Shown piece after piece: positions 1 to 4,719 of a DNA stretch of 9,848 nucleotides. The translations under genes and the position numbers were made by a program. The notes below the pieces were generated by a model, which saw only the letters and a program-made list of their open reading frames with translations, ran no database searches and was not told the origin of the DNA. The DNA is taken from assembly GCA_016928525.1 (NCBI GenBank), contig JAFGKO010000082.1:1-9848 (forward strand), written 5' to 3'. Position 1 is the stretch's first letter. Each line of letters starts with the position of its first letter. The stretch is from Anaerolineales bacterium. Its GTDB lineage: Bacteria; Chloroflexota; Anaerolineae; Anaerolineales; Villigracilaceae.

Positions 1-58
1 AGCAAGTTGGGTGTTTGGCGGCAACCTTCGGGACGTTTTCAACTATTAATAAAGTCTA

Positions 59-328
59 TTGTTCTACTGGATGGGGTTAGGTGTGCTCATCATTCAAAGC
101 ATCATTGCTCTATTTGTTTGGGCTTTTGCTATGTGGCTGGGTCGTAACGGGCACTTCCAGGTATCCATCGTCATGGCGGGCATCGAGTTTGCCATTTATA
201 CTGCTCTCGGCACCTATTTGATAGGCACAACTTCTGCCTACCGGCGTACACCCCGCCACGAACATGGGGCAGGCGGGCTGGCTTCACAGCTTCAATGCCT
301 ATGGCTGGCCGAGCGATCTGTCCGATGA
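59..328 (+). CDS. Hypothetical small membrane protein, 3' end probably scrambled
   Basis: The frame opens after two consecutive in-frame TAA codons (47-52). It can start at TTG 59 or ATG 71, and neither has a visible Shine-Dalgarno sequence. The first 60 residues are convincing membrane protein: one hydrophobic helix at about residues 5-27 and a second at about 36-58, joined by a short polar loop. After residue 60 the sequence turns into Arg/His/Gly-rich text with no membrane character. There another frame takes over and encodes a recognisable DNA methyltransferase tail. I infer that the original 3' end was lost at this junction, near position 235. No family recognised. It could equally be a broken fragment of a larger membrane protein. 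Confidence 0.3.
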   Translation: MFYWMGLGVLIIQSIIALFVWAFAMWLGRNGHFQVSIVMAGIEFAIYTALGTYLIGTTSAYRRTPRHEHGAGGLASQLQCLWLAERSVR

Positions 329-389
329 GGAGATTTTGGAGCGGGTGCTGTCCCTGAATTTGGAGAGGGTGGGGAGTGGTCGAATTTGA
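225..389 (+). pseudogene. C-terminal remnant of a class I DNA methyltransferase
   Basis: The frame is open from 225 to the TGA at 387-389. From about position 291 it encodes FNAYGWPSDLSDEEILERV, then SLNLERV. As I recall it, the block AYGWPxDLSDEEILxRLLxLNLER is the usual extreme C-terminus of large Eco57I/MmeI-type restriction-modification DNA methyltransferases, where it follows a 'WL..LH..LD.AVFAAYGWP' segment. Here the preceding sequence is short and garbled, and nothing upstream in any frame resembles the catalytic domain (no NPPY motif). At about 40 residues against a usual length of 900 or more it cannot be an enzyme. It marks a lost restriction-modification or similar locus. The family call rests on memory of the motif. 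Confidence 0.5.
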
Positions 390-416
390 ATGACAAAAAG
401 CAGTTGATTTTGGAGT

Positions 417-488
417 TTGAAAATTGTATAGTTAAGAATATTCTATAAAACGAACGAGATATTGATACAAGCCATAAGCGGTTATATT
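417..488 (+). promoter_or_regulatory. Candidate sigma70-type promoters ahead of the methyltransferase
   Basis: This AT-rich stretch holds two imperfect candidates. One is TTGAAA (417-422), 16 nt, TATTCT (439-444). The other is TTGATA (462-467), 15 nt, TATATT (483-488). Either would give a leader of roughly 70-115 nt before the ATG at 565. Neither is strong: the first has a weak -10 and the second a short spacer. The rest of 390-564 shows no gene or strong hairpin. Confidence 0.3.
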
Positions 489-564
489 GAGATCGTCAAC
501 CGGGTACGTTGTTGGGCGTTTGTAGAAAGAAAAAGATCACTTCACTTGCAAGTCGGGAGAAGAG

Positions 565-1110
565 ATGAATACTGAAGCATTTGCCAACTCCAAGATCGGA
601 CAATTATTTATTAGGGTAATGGCAAGCATCATGGAGAGCCGGTTTCGATATCGGTTCTTCGGCCCAATGCAAATTCTACGAGGCGCCGATATTCATCCCG
701 GTCAAACCGTCTTAGAGTTAGGCTGTGGTACAGGATTTTTTACCATTACGGCCGCTCAACTAATTGGCGATCAAGGATGTTTAGTGGCGATGGATGTGCT
801 CCCAATATCCGTCGAAACAGTCTCCAAGAAAGTGCAGACTGCCAACTTGAAAAATGTTCGCGTGGTCGAAGGCGATGCACTGAATACAAAGTTGGATACC
901 GAAAGTATGGATGCAGTGCTGCTGTTTGGCGTACTGCCCGCACCCATGTTGCCTTTGGATCGGCTTCTACCGGAAATGCACCGTATTCTAAAGCCAGGCG
1001 GAATTATGGCAGTGTGGCCTCCGAGTTGGGTACCTCAATCAATCCCTCGGTCTGGATTATTTACTTATGCCAGTAAACGGAACAGTGTGTTCAATTTCAA
1101 GCGGAGTTGA
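565..1110 (+). CDS. Class I SAM-dependent methyltransferase (UbiE/Methyltransf_11-like)
   Basis: A 181-residue soluble protein with a Rossmann-type SAM-binding fold. Motif I is VLELGCGTG (residues 49-57). Motif II carries the acidic residue D77 (VAMDV) expected to bind the ribose hydroxyls, and EGDAL (102-106) matches the adenine-contacting loop. MDAVLL followed by an ILKPGG block (141-146) is motif post-II/III. The N-terminal 40 residues (MESRFRYRFFGPMQIL) form the helical cap that usually precedes motif I in a 'small-molecule methyltransferase' subgroup. The C-terminal SGLFTYASKRN..NFKR tail looks like a natural end, so the gene appears complete. ATG 565 has a good Shine-Dalgarno sequence (GGGAGA, 555-560). 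Substrate unknown: it could be a quinone, lipid or other small molecule. It is more AT-rich than the membrane genes downstream and stands alone. Confidence 0.8.
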   Translation: MNTEAFANSKIGQLFIRVMASIMESRFRYRFFGPMQILRGADIHPGQTVLELGCGTGFFTITAAQLIGDQGCLVAMDVLPISVETVSKKVQTANLKNVRVVEGDALNTKLDTESMDAVLLFGVLPAPMLPLDRLLPEMHRILKPGGIMAVWPPSWVPQSIPRSGLFTYASKRNSVFNFKRS

Positions 1111-1142
1111 GCCGGACAACGAAGGCCTATCTCTTGAATAGT

Positions 1143-1248
1143 GTCATTACCCCGCCAAAGTGTGGCGGGGTTGCGAGACCGCATTTTCCCGTCGAAGCAA
1201 TCCCCTAATCTAGCAAGAGATTGCTTCGCGAAGAACGCTCGCAATGAC
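1143..1248 (+). repeat. Dispersed palindromic repeat, copy A (with 23-bp hairpin insert)
   Basis: The repeat ends in CTCGCAATGAC (1238-1248). It starts with GTCATT (1143-1148), whose continuation TGCGAG is displaced by a small hairpin at 1149-1171. Inside lie GAAGCAATC and GATTGCTTCG as inverted arms. Apart from the insert it matches copy B at 3147-3228 closely. Elements with GTCATTGCGAG termini and GAAGCAATC arms are common between genes in several bacterial phyla and have no coding capacity. It sits directly between the methyltransferase and the DUF1697 promoter remnant. Confidence 0.8.
1149..1171. repeat. Perfect 9-bp palindrome inserted in repeat copy A
   Basis: ACCCCGCCA (1149-1157), loop AAGTG, TGGCGGGGT (1163-1171): a perfect 9-bp stem with a 5-nt loop. 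In copy B the flanking bases GTCATT and GCGAG are adjacent, so this unit is absent there. Copy A also carries one extra T at the junction. It is an indel between two otherwise alignable repeats. Confidence 0.75.
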
Positions 1249-1273
1249 ATATCGAAAAATGCCGCTTTTTTGC

Positions 1274-1302
1274 TTCCCATCTTCACAAATCGAGTCTATA
1301 CT
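1274..1302 (+). promoter_or_regulatory. Orphan leaderless-type promoter, DUF1697 remnant copy
   Basis: TTCCCA (1274-1279), 17 nt, TATACT (1297-1302), then 6 nt to the ATG at 1309. Transcription would start at or next to the A of the ATG. The block CGAGTCTATACTATAT is shared with the intact gene's promoter at 3276-3281. It may still fire into the broken gene. Confidence 0.5.
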
Positions 1303-1308
1303 ATATTC

Positions 1309-1386
1309 ATGCAAACCTACATCTCCATGCTGCGCGGGATCAACGTTAGCGGGCAGGTGTCCACAGCCCAGGTGGCAGATAAGTAA
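1309..1386 (+). pseudogene. Truncated DUF1697 gene (first 16 codons plus scrambled tail)
   Basis: The encoded peptide begins MQTYISMLRGINVSGQ and then runs VSTAQVADK to a TAA. The first 16 residues differ from those of the intact DUF1697 protein at 3288 only at residue 7 (Met for Leu). The next codons keep a blurred trace of the intact gene's QVRMADLK before the stop, and nothing after 1386 resembles the rest of the gene. Over those 16 codons 42 of 48 bases match, and five of the six differences are synonymous. That suggests the copy was once a working, separately evolving gene before it lost its body. At 25 residues against about 178 it cannot be functional. Confidence 0.75.
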
Positions 1387-1413
1387 AGTTAAGAATTCTG
1401 TAATTAAAAATCA

Positions 1414-1441
1414 TTGCGTTCTATGCAAGGTTTGATATACT
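1414..1441 (+). promoter_or_regulatory. Extended -10 promoter in the gene-free stretch
   Basis: TTGCGT (1414-1419), 16 nt, TATACT (1436-1441), with an upstream TG at 1433-1434 giving the extended -10 form TGATATACT. Predicted start near 1448. Downstream is only a hairpin and a 20-codon ORF (ATG 1442) that ends inside the hairpin. I therefore link it tentatively to a small transcript. Confidence 0.4.
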
Positions 1442-1447
1442 ATGGGT

Positions 1448-1506
1448 ACGACGATGTTGAATTTCATAGTCATAGATCACTCCCCGGGCTGCAGCGGGGA
1501 GTGATC
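1448..1506 (+). ncRNA. Candidate small structured RNA (12-bp hairpin)
   Basis: GATCACTCCCCG (1475-1486), loop GGCTGCAG, CGGGGAGTGATC (1495-1506) is a perfect 12-bp stem with an 8-nt loop. It lies 27 nt after the predicted start of the extended -10 promoter. No T-run follows, so it is not a classical intrinsic terminator. A short second hairpin (AGGG, GAAAT, CCCT) follows at about 1516-1528. The sequence does not resemble 6S, SRP, tmRNA or a riboswitch that I know. It could instead be an operator-like palindrome or a leader of the PadR operon. The stem is certain; the RNA is an inference. Confidence 0.3.
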
Positions 1507-1563
1507 GCATTAAGGGGAAATCCCTGTTGCTTTTGGGAACTGAAAGACCATGCTCAGGACTGC

Positions 1564-1592
1564 TTGACAAAGGGGGAATAATCCTGTAATAT
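1564..1592 (+). promoter_or_regulatory. Consensus sigma70-type promoter of the padR-like operon
   Basis: TTGACA (1564-1569), exactly 17 nt, TATAAT-like TAATAT (1587-1592). The -35 is perfect and the spacer optimal. Predicted start near 1599, about 25 nt before the ATG at 1625. It is the strongest promoter in the window by inspection, which fits a gene kept off by a repressor. Confidence 0.75.
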
Positions 1593-1609
1593 GTAGTTAA
1601 CCGACATAT
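1589..1609 (+). promoter_or_regulatory. Putative PadR operator overlapping the -10 box
   Basis: ATATGT (1589-1594), 9 nt, ACATAT (1604-1609) is a perfect 6-bp inverted repeat. It covers the end of the -10 and the transcription start, and a further ACATATATG half-site runs into the start codon (1619-1627). Characterised PadR repressors bind ATGT-N8-ACAT sites. Here the spacing is 9, so the match is close but not exact. Position and sequence both suggest autorepression. Confidence 0.5.
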
Positions 1610-1624
1610 CGAACGGTGACATAT

Positions 1625-1966
1625 ATGACCGATCCCAACCTGCCCCCCCTACGTGAACCCACCTTCCTGATCCTGCTGAGCCTGGCGCCCGGTCCCATGC
1701 ATGGCTATGCTATCCTGAAAGAAGTCAAGCGCCTGAGCGAAGGGCGCGTCAAGATGAGCACCGGCACGCTATATGGCGCAATCGAGCGCCTGCTCGAGCA
1801 GGGTTGGATCCAGCGCGTGGACGACCCGCTCCTGAACGAGACCAACCGCGAGCGCAAAGCCTACGAGTTGACGGAGTTAGGCCACAAGGCCTTGAATGTC
1901 GAGATTGCGCGTCTAAAAAAGCTGGTCAGCCTGGCGCAGTCCCGAACTGCGGAGGGCGCTTCATGA
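1625..1966 (+). CDS. PadR-family transcriptional regulator
   Basis: A 113-residue winged-helix regulator of the short PadR type. Hallmarks: LREPTFLILLSL helix 1 (9-20), GPMHGYAIL (23-31), the recognition-helix block STGTLYGAIERLLEQGWI (45-62), and the wing with KAYELTELG (78-86). A short dimerisation helix follows (VEIARLKKLVSL, 92-103). I chose ATG 1625 over the in-frame GTG 1616 because GGTGA (1615-1619) then serves as Shine-Dalgarno sequence with a 5-nt gap. Its stop overlaps the next gene's start (ATGA, 1963-1966), so the two are translationally coupled. PadR proteins typically repress their own operon and respond to small hydrophobic ligands. The neighbour is probably the regulated membrane protein. 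The ligand cannot be read from sequence. Confidence 0.9.
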   Translation: MTDPNLPPLREPTFLILLSLAPGPMHGYAILKEVKRLSEGRVKMSTGTLYGAIERLLEQGWIQRVDDPLLNETNRERKAYELTELGHKALNVEIARLKKLVSLAQSRTAEGAS

Positions 1967-3084
1967 GCCGCCAGGTGCGCTTACAACAACTGGTAGTGCG
2001 GGTTTACCAGCGGCTGTTGAGACTCTATCCAGCGGGGTTCCTGGCAGAATTTGGCCAGGAGATGCAGGCCGTTTTCACGTCCGCGCTGGAAGAATGTGGA
2101 GGGGAACCTCCCTTGCGCCTGCTCTGGCGGGAGCTGCGTCACTGGCCCGGGTCGGTCTTGAAAGCGCACTTGCGCGCAAGGAGAAGGAACATGACCTCAA
2201 ATGGTTTTAATGGAGAAAAACCGCTTCCTCGGCAAGAACTGCTGGCCGCGATGATCATCTTTTTATTACCCCTTTTCAGCCTTTTGGCAATCACCGAAGT
2301 TAACCCGCCACAATGGACTGACTACGTTCTGCTGGTTACCTTCTGGGGCAGTATTCTCTTTGCCCTTGGACTCGCAATTGCCAAAAGATTGCCGGGGTGG
2401 TCGCTCCCTTACCTGGGTTTTGTCTTGATACAGGGTGTCTTTCTCAATCCAAGTTGGAAGATTTGGGAATGGCTCTATCCCATCTTTATAAATACATTTG
2501 GGGCGCGATCTAGTTGGTCTATCTCTATAAGCGTGCTCTACGCGGGAATCTTCGATTTCGTCTTTGCGTTGGCGTTCCTATTGGGCGCGCTAATCCTGGT
2601 CAATCTGCTGCGCCTGCTGCCATACACCCGTGTTGTCTGGGAGCGCATCCGCGCCGATTGGACACAGCTATCCTTCATGATCTATGGCGGGCTGGTGCTT
2701 TACATCATGTTGACCTTCGATGAATACCGCTATGAGGACCCCTGGAAGTTCAGCGCCTGGGTTTGCCTGGCGCTGGGCGCCTGGCTGTATTTGCGAGGAA
2801 AAGGACGCAAAAGGCGCATTCTGACCTTATTGGGTGGAACGACCGGCGCTTTTTGGATCGTCGCCCTGGCCAAATGGACCCTGGTCCCACTCCAGATGTG
2901 GCCGACCGGTTACCCGATTGCCCCTTCGGTGACCAGCCACTGGGTCGAGACGGGGGACGCGTTTCTCACCTGGCTCTTCTTCCTGGGGATCCTGGTCGCG
3001 CCGGCCCTGACGAAATGGCTGCCACCCTTACCCGATCCGCTCCCTGCCGAAGAGGGGAACCCCGGCAACATGCCAGCGGCCTGA
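1963..3084 (+). CDS. PadR-coupled polytopic membrane protein with permease-prefix N-terminus
   Basis: A 373-residue protein. Residues 1-75 are soluble, with YQRLLRLYPAGFLAEFG (15-31), EMQAVF and LLWRELRHWPGSVLKAHL (53-70). This resembles the 'permease prefix' segment that I recall from PadR-linked membrane proteins. About seven or eight hydrophobic helices follow (roughly 94-112, 119-140, 147-164, 190-217, 237-252, 262-278, 285-306, 334-350). There is no ATPase motif or FtsX/MacB core, so it is not a recognisable ABC permease. It starts inside the padR-like stop codon. An in-frame ATG at 2191 (residue 77), just before the membrane part, carries a very strong Shine-Dalgarno sequence (AAGGAGAAGG) and could start a shorter form. 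The C-terminal PLPDPLPAEEG tail is low-complexity. Function unknown. Confidence 0.75.
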   Translation: MSRQVRLQQLVVRVYQRLLRLYPAGFLAEFGQEMQAVFTSALEECGGEPPLRLLWRELRHWPGSVLKAHLRARRRNMTSNGFNGEKPLPRQELLAAMIIFLLPLFSLLAITEVNPPQWTDYVLLVTFWGSILFALGLAIAKRLPGWSLPYLGFVLIQGVFLNPSWKIWEWLYPIFINTFGARSSWSISISVLYAGIFDFVFALAFLLGALILVNLLRLLPYTRVVWERIRADWTQLSFMIYGGLVLYIMLTFDEYRYEDPWKFSAWVCLALGAWLYLRGKGRKRRILTLLGGTTGAFWIVALAKWTLVPLQMWPTGYPIAPSVTSHWVETGDAFLTWLFFLGILVAPALTKWLPPLPDPLPAEEGNPGNMPAA

Positions 3085-3146
3085 CGCTGCCTGCCAAACG
3101 CCTTCGAACTGCCTCCCCGAATATAAGAAAAGCCCCCCCGAACAGT

Positions 3147-3228
3147 GTCATTGCGAGACGGCGTTTTCCCGTCGAAGCAATCCCCTGATAGTTCGAAAGA
3201 TTGCTTCGTGAAGAGCGCTCGCAATGAC
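3147..3228 (+). repeat. Dispersed palindromic repeat, copy B
   Basis: GTCATTGCGAG (3147-3157) and CTCGCAATGAC (3218-3228) are perfect 11-bp terminal inverted repeats. CGAAGCAATC (3173-3182) and GATTGCTTCG (3199-3208) are perfect 10-bp inner arms. The 82-bp element has no coding capacity and matches copy A without the hairpin insert. It lies between the PadR operon and the DUF1697 promoter and may also end upstream transcription, though no T-run follows. Confidence 0.85.
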
Positions 3229-3252
3229 ATATCGAATATGCTGCTTTATTAC

Positions 3253-3281
3253 TTCCCTTCCCCGCGAATCGAGTCTATACT
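3253..3281 (+). promoter_or_regulatory. Leaderless promoter of the DUF1697 gene
   Basis: TTCCCT (3253-3258), 17 nt, TATACT (3276-3281), then 6 nt to the ATG at 3288. Transcription should begin at the start codon itself. No Shine-Dalgarno sequence is present, which agrees. The arrangement is conserved in the truncated copy at 1297-1309. Confidence 0.6.
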
Positions 3282-3287
3282 ATATCT

Positions 3288-3824
3288 ATGCAAACCTACA
3301 TCTCCCTGTTGCGCGGGATCAACGTCAGTGGCCAAAAGCAGGTCCGCATGGCAGACTTGAAAAACCTGTACGAAGCGCTGGGCCTGGTGAATGTCCAGAC
3401 TTATGTACAGAGCGGCAATGTGGTATTCGACAGTGCGGAACAGGATGCCATAAAGCTCACGAAAGCCATCGAAGCACAGGTCGAGAAGGTCTTCGGGTTT
3501 TCCGTTCCGGTTTTGACCCGCACAGCAGGTGATTTTCGACGCATCATCAAGAACCATCCCTTCGCGCAGGAAGATTCGCTCAGAGTCCTGGTCACATTTC
3601 TGTATGAACGTCCCGCACAATCGAAACTGGACGAGCTAGGTCAGCACGAAGATAAGGTAGATCAATTCGCGCTTGGCGAGCAGGAAATCTTCCTGTTCTG
3701 TCCGGGCGGGTATGGCAAGACAAAGTTGTCGAACACCTTCTTCGAGAAGAAACTGGATGTGGCTGCCACAACCCGCAACTGGAAAACGGTCAATGCGTTG
3801 TACGAAATAGCAAATGAGAGATAA
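3288..3824 (+). CDS. DUF1697 family protein
   Basis: A complete 178-residue soluble protein. Family blocks are all present: YISLLRGINVSG (4-15), DLKNLYEALG (23-32), YVQSGNVVF (39-47), VPVLTRTAGDF (73-83), NHPF (89-92), GYGKTKLSNTFFEKKL (141-156) and TTRNWKTV (161-168). DUF1697 proteins are widespread, often single-gene units with no established biochemical role, so none is assigned. The mRNA is predicted to be leaderless, with TATACT ending 6 nt before the ATG. A palindromic repeat precedes the promoter and another follows the stop, so the gene is a self-contained unit. A decayed relative of its 5' end lies 2 kb upstream at 1309. Confidence 0.92.
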   Translation: MQTYISLLRGINVSGQKQVRMADLKNLYEALGLVNVQTYVQSGNVVFDSAEQDAIKLTKAIEAQVEKVFGFSVPVLTRTAGDFRRIIKNHPFAQEDSLRVLVTFLYERPAQSKLDELGQHEDKVDQFALGEQEIFLFCPGGYGKTKLSNTFFEKKLDVAATTRNWKTVNALYEIANER

Positions 3825-3833
3825 TTTATGTAT

Positions 3834-3936
3834 GTCATTCTGAACGAACGTAGGAAGTGACACTTGCACCGCACGCAAGTGCAGGTGAGAATCCCCGCGC
3901 TCCACGCGGGAGACCCTTCGCTACGCTCAGGGTGAC
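3834..3936 (+). repeat. Composite palindromic repeat with two internal hairpins
   Basis: The ends GTCATTCTGAACG (3834-3846) and CGCTCAGGGTGAC (3924-3936) are imperfect inverted repeats (10 of 13 pair). Between them are a perfect 7-bp stem, CACTTGC / GCAAGTG (3861-3867, 3875-3881), and a perfect 6-bp stem, CCCGCG / CGCGGG (3894-3899, 3905-3910). The outline resembles the common GTCATTCTGAGCG...GAATC...CTTCGCTACGCTCAGG intergenic repeats. It fills the gap between DUF1697 and the next gene and ends 20 nt before that gene's start. Confidence 0.75.
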
Positions 3937-3956
3937 CCATTGAAACGGAGGGCAGT

Positions 3957-4589
3957 ATGACTGATTCAGCTTTGCAAGCGCTATCGATTTTGAGGGATGG
4001 GAGCCAATTCAAATGGTACGTCATCCCGCTGCTGGCGTTCGTCTTCTACGTCTACGTGGTGGAAGCCGAAAAACGCAACTGGAACCTGATCCTGGCCGGC
4101 CTGGCTTTCTGGGGCATGGACTGGTTCAACGAGATCGTCAACGGCATCTTCTTTCGCGTCTCAGGCTATGCGCCCATCTGGGGCGCGCCTGGCGACACGG
4201 CCTACCTGATCTTCGTCGGGCTGAACATCGAGATCATGTTCATGTTCGCGGTCAGCGGCATCATCTGGACCAAGATGCTGTTGCCGAGTAAAGAAGACAA
4301 GATCCTGGGGATGCCCAACCGCTGGGTCGTGGCTATCGGCGGGGCGGCTTTCTGCGTCTTCGTGGAGTACCTGCTCAACAGCGCCGGCGCGTTGACCTGG
4401 GAGTGGCCCTGGTGGAACCGCTCCGCGCCCTGGCTGATCTTCCTGTTCGGCTACCTGACCTTCTTCATCGCCGCCTTCTGGGTCTACGACATGGAACCCT
4501 TCAAGAAAAAGTTGTGGACAGTCGGGACGATCTGGGGCGTGGATTTGATCCTGGTCATCGTCTTCATGGGCATCTTGAAGTGGATATAG
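3957..4589 (+). CDS. Six-helix integral membrane protein, family not recognised
   Basis: A 210-residue protein with about six hydrophobic helices (19-36, 43-66, 83-106, 121-141, 156-177, 186-208). The segments are rich in Trp and Phe and carry in-membrane or boundary acidic and polar residues: DWFNE (55-59), NIEIMF (90-95), VEYLLNSAG (136-144) and the Trp-rich TWEWPWWN (147-154). These read like conserved motifs, and a lumenal or active-site role is possible. There is no signal peptide. ATG 3957 has a strong Shine-Dalgarno sequence (GGAGGG, 3947-3952). It stands alone between two palindromic repeats, so context gives no function. I looked for resemblance to carotenoid or lipid membrane enzymes and found nothing firm. 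Confidence 0.8.
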   Translation: MTDSALQALSILRDGSQFKWYVIPLLAFVFYVYVVEAEKRNWNLILAGLAFWGMDWFNEIVNGIFFRVSGYAPIWGAPGDTAYLIFVGLNIEIMFMFAVSGIIWTKMLLPSKEDKILGMPNRWVVAIGGAAFCVFVEYLLNSAGALTWEWPWWNRSAPWLIFLFGYLTFFIAAFWVYDMEPFKKKLWTVGTIWGVDLILVIVFMGILKWI

Positions 4590-4605
4590 TTGTATACAAT
4601 CAATA

Positions 4606-4709
4606 AACCGCCAAGTACGCGAAGAACGCCAAGGGTTCTAATGACGCCAAGGGATATCTTGGCGACAGTATAGAATAGATTCCTTGGCGTCCGTGGCGAC
4701 GTGGCGGTT
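4606..4709. repeat. AACCGCCAAG-type palindromic repeat between convergent genes
   Basis: The ends AACCGCCA (4606-4613) and TGGCGGTT (4702-4709) are perfect inverted repeats. The arms stay largely complementary inward to ACGCCAAGG and CCTTGGCGT. A further perfect 7-bp hairpin sits in the middle, CGCCAAG / CTTGGCG (4645-4651, 4658-4664). The whole could fold as one long stem with a nested hairpin. It begins 16 nt after one stop codon and ends 10 nt before the other, so it may terminate both transcripts. Confidence 0.8.
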
Positions 4710-4719
4710 AAAAAATCAA

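Noticed and set aside
1..49. Possible C-terminal tail of an upstream gene (ASWVFGGNLRDVFNY then two TAA codons)
   Set aside because: Only 15 residues are visible with no recognisable motif, so it cannot be told from chance.
1475..1506. Hairpin considered as a Rho-independent terminator
   Set aside because: No T-run follows the stem, and the nearest upstream coding sequence is only the truncated DUF1697 stub ending at 1386.
1804..1962. In-frame extension of the membrane protein upstream to 1804
   Set aside because: It lies wholly inside the PadR gene in another frame. The ATG at 1963 overlapping the padR stop is the natural start.
3147..3936. Repeats considered as CRISPR units or insertion-sequence ends
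   Set aside because: They are not regularly spaced, have no spacers, and enclose no transposase. They are dispersed palindromic repeats.
4590..4599. Perfect palindrome TTGTATACAA just after a stop codon
   Set aside because: Ten bases in AT-rich DNA are easily due to chance, and no second copy or gene start is tied to it.
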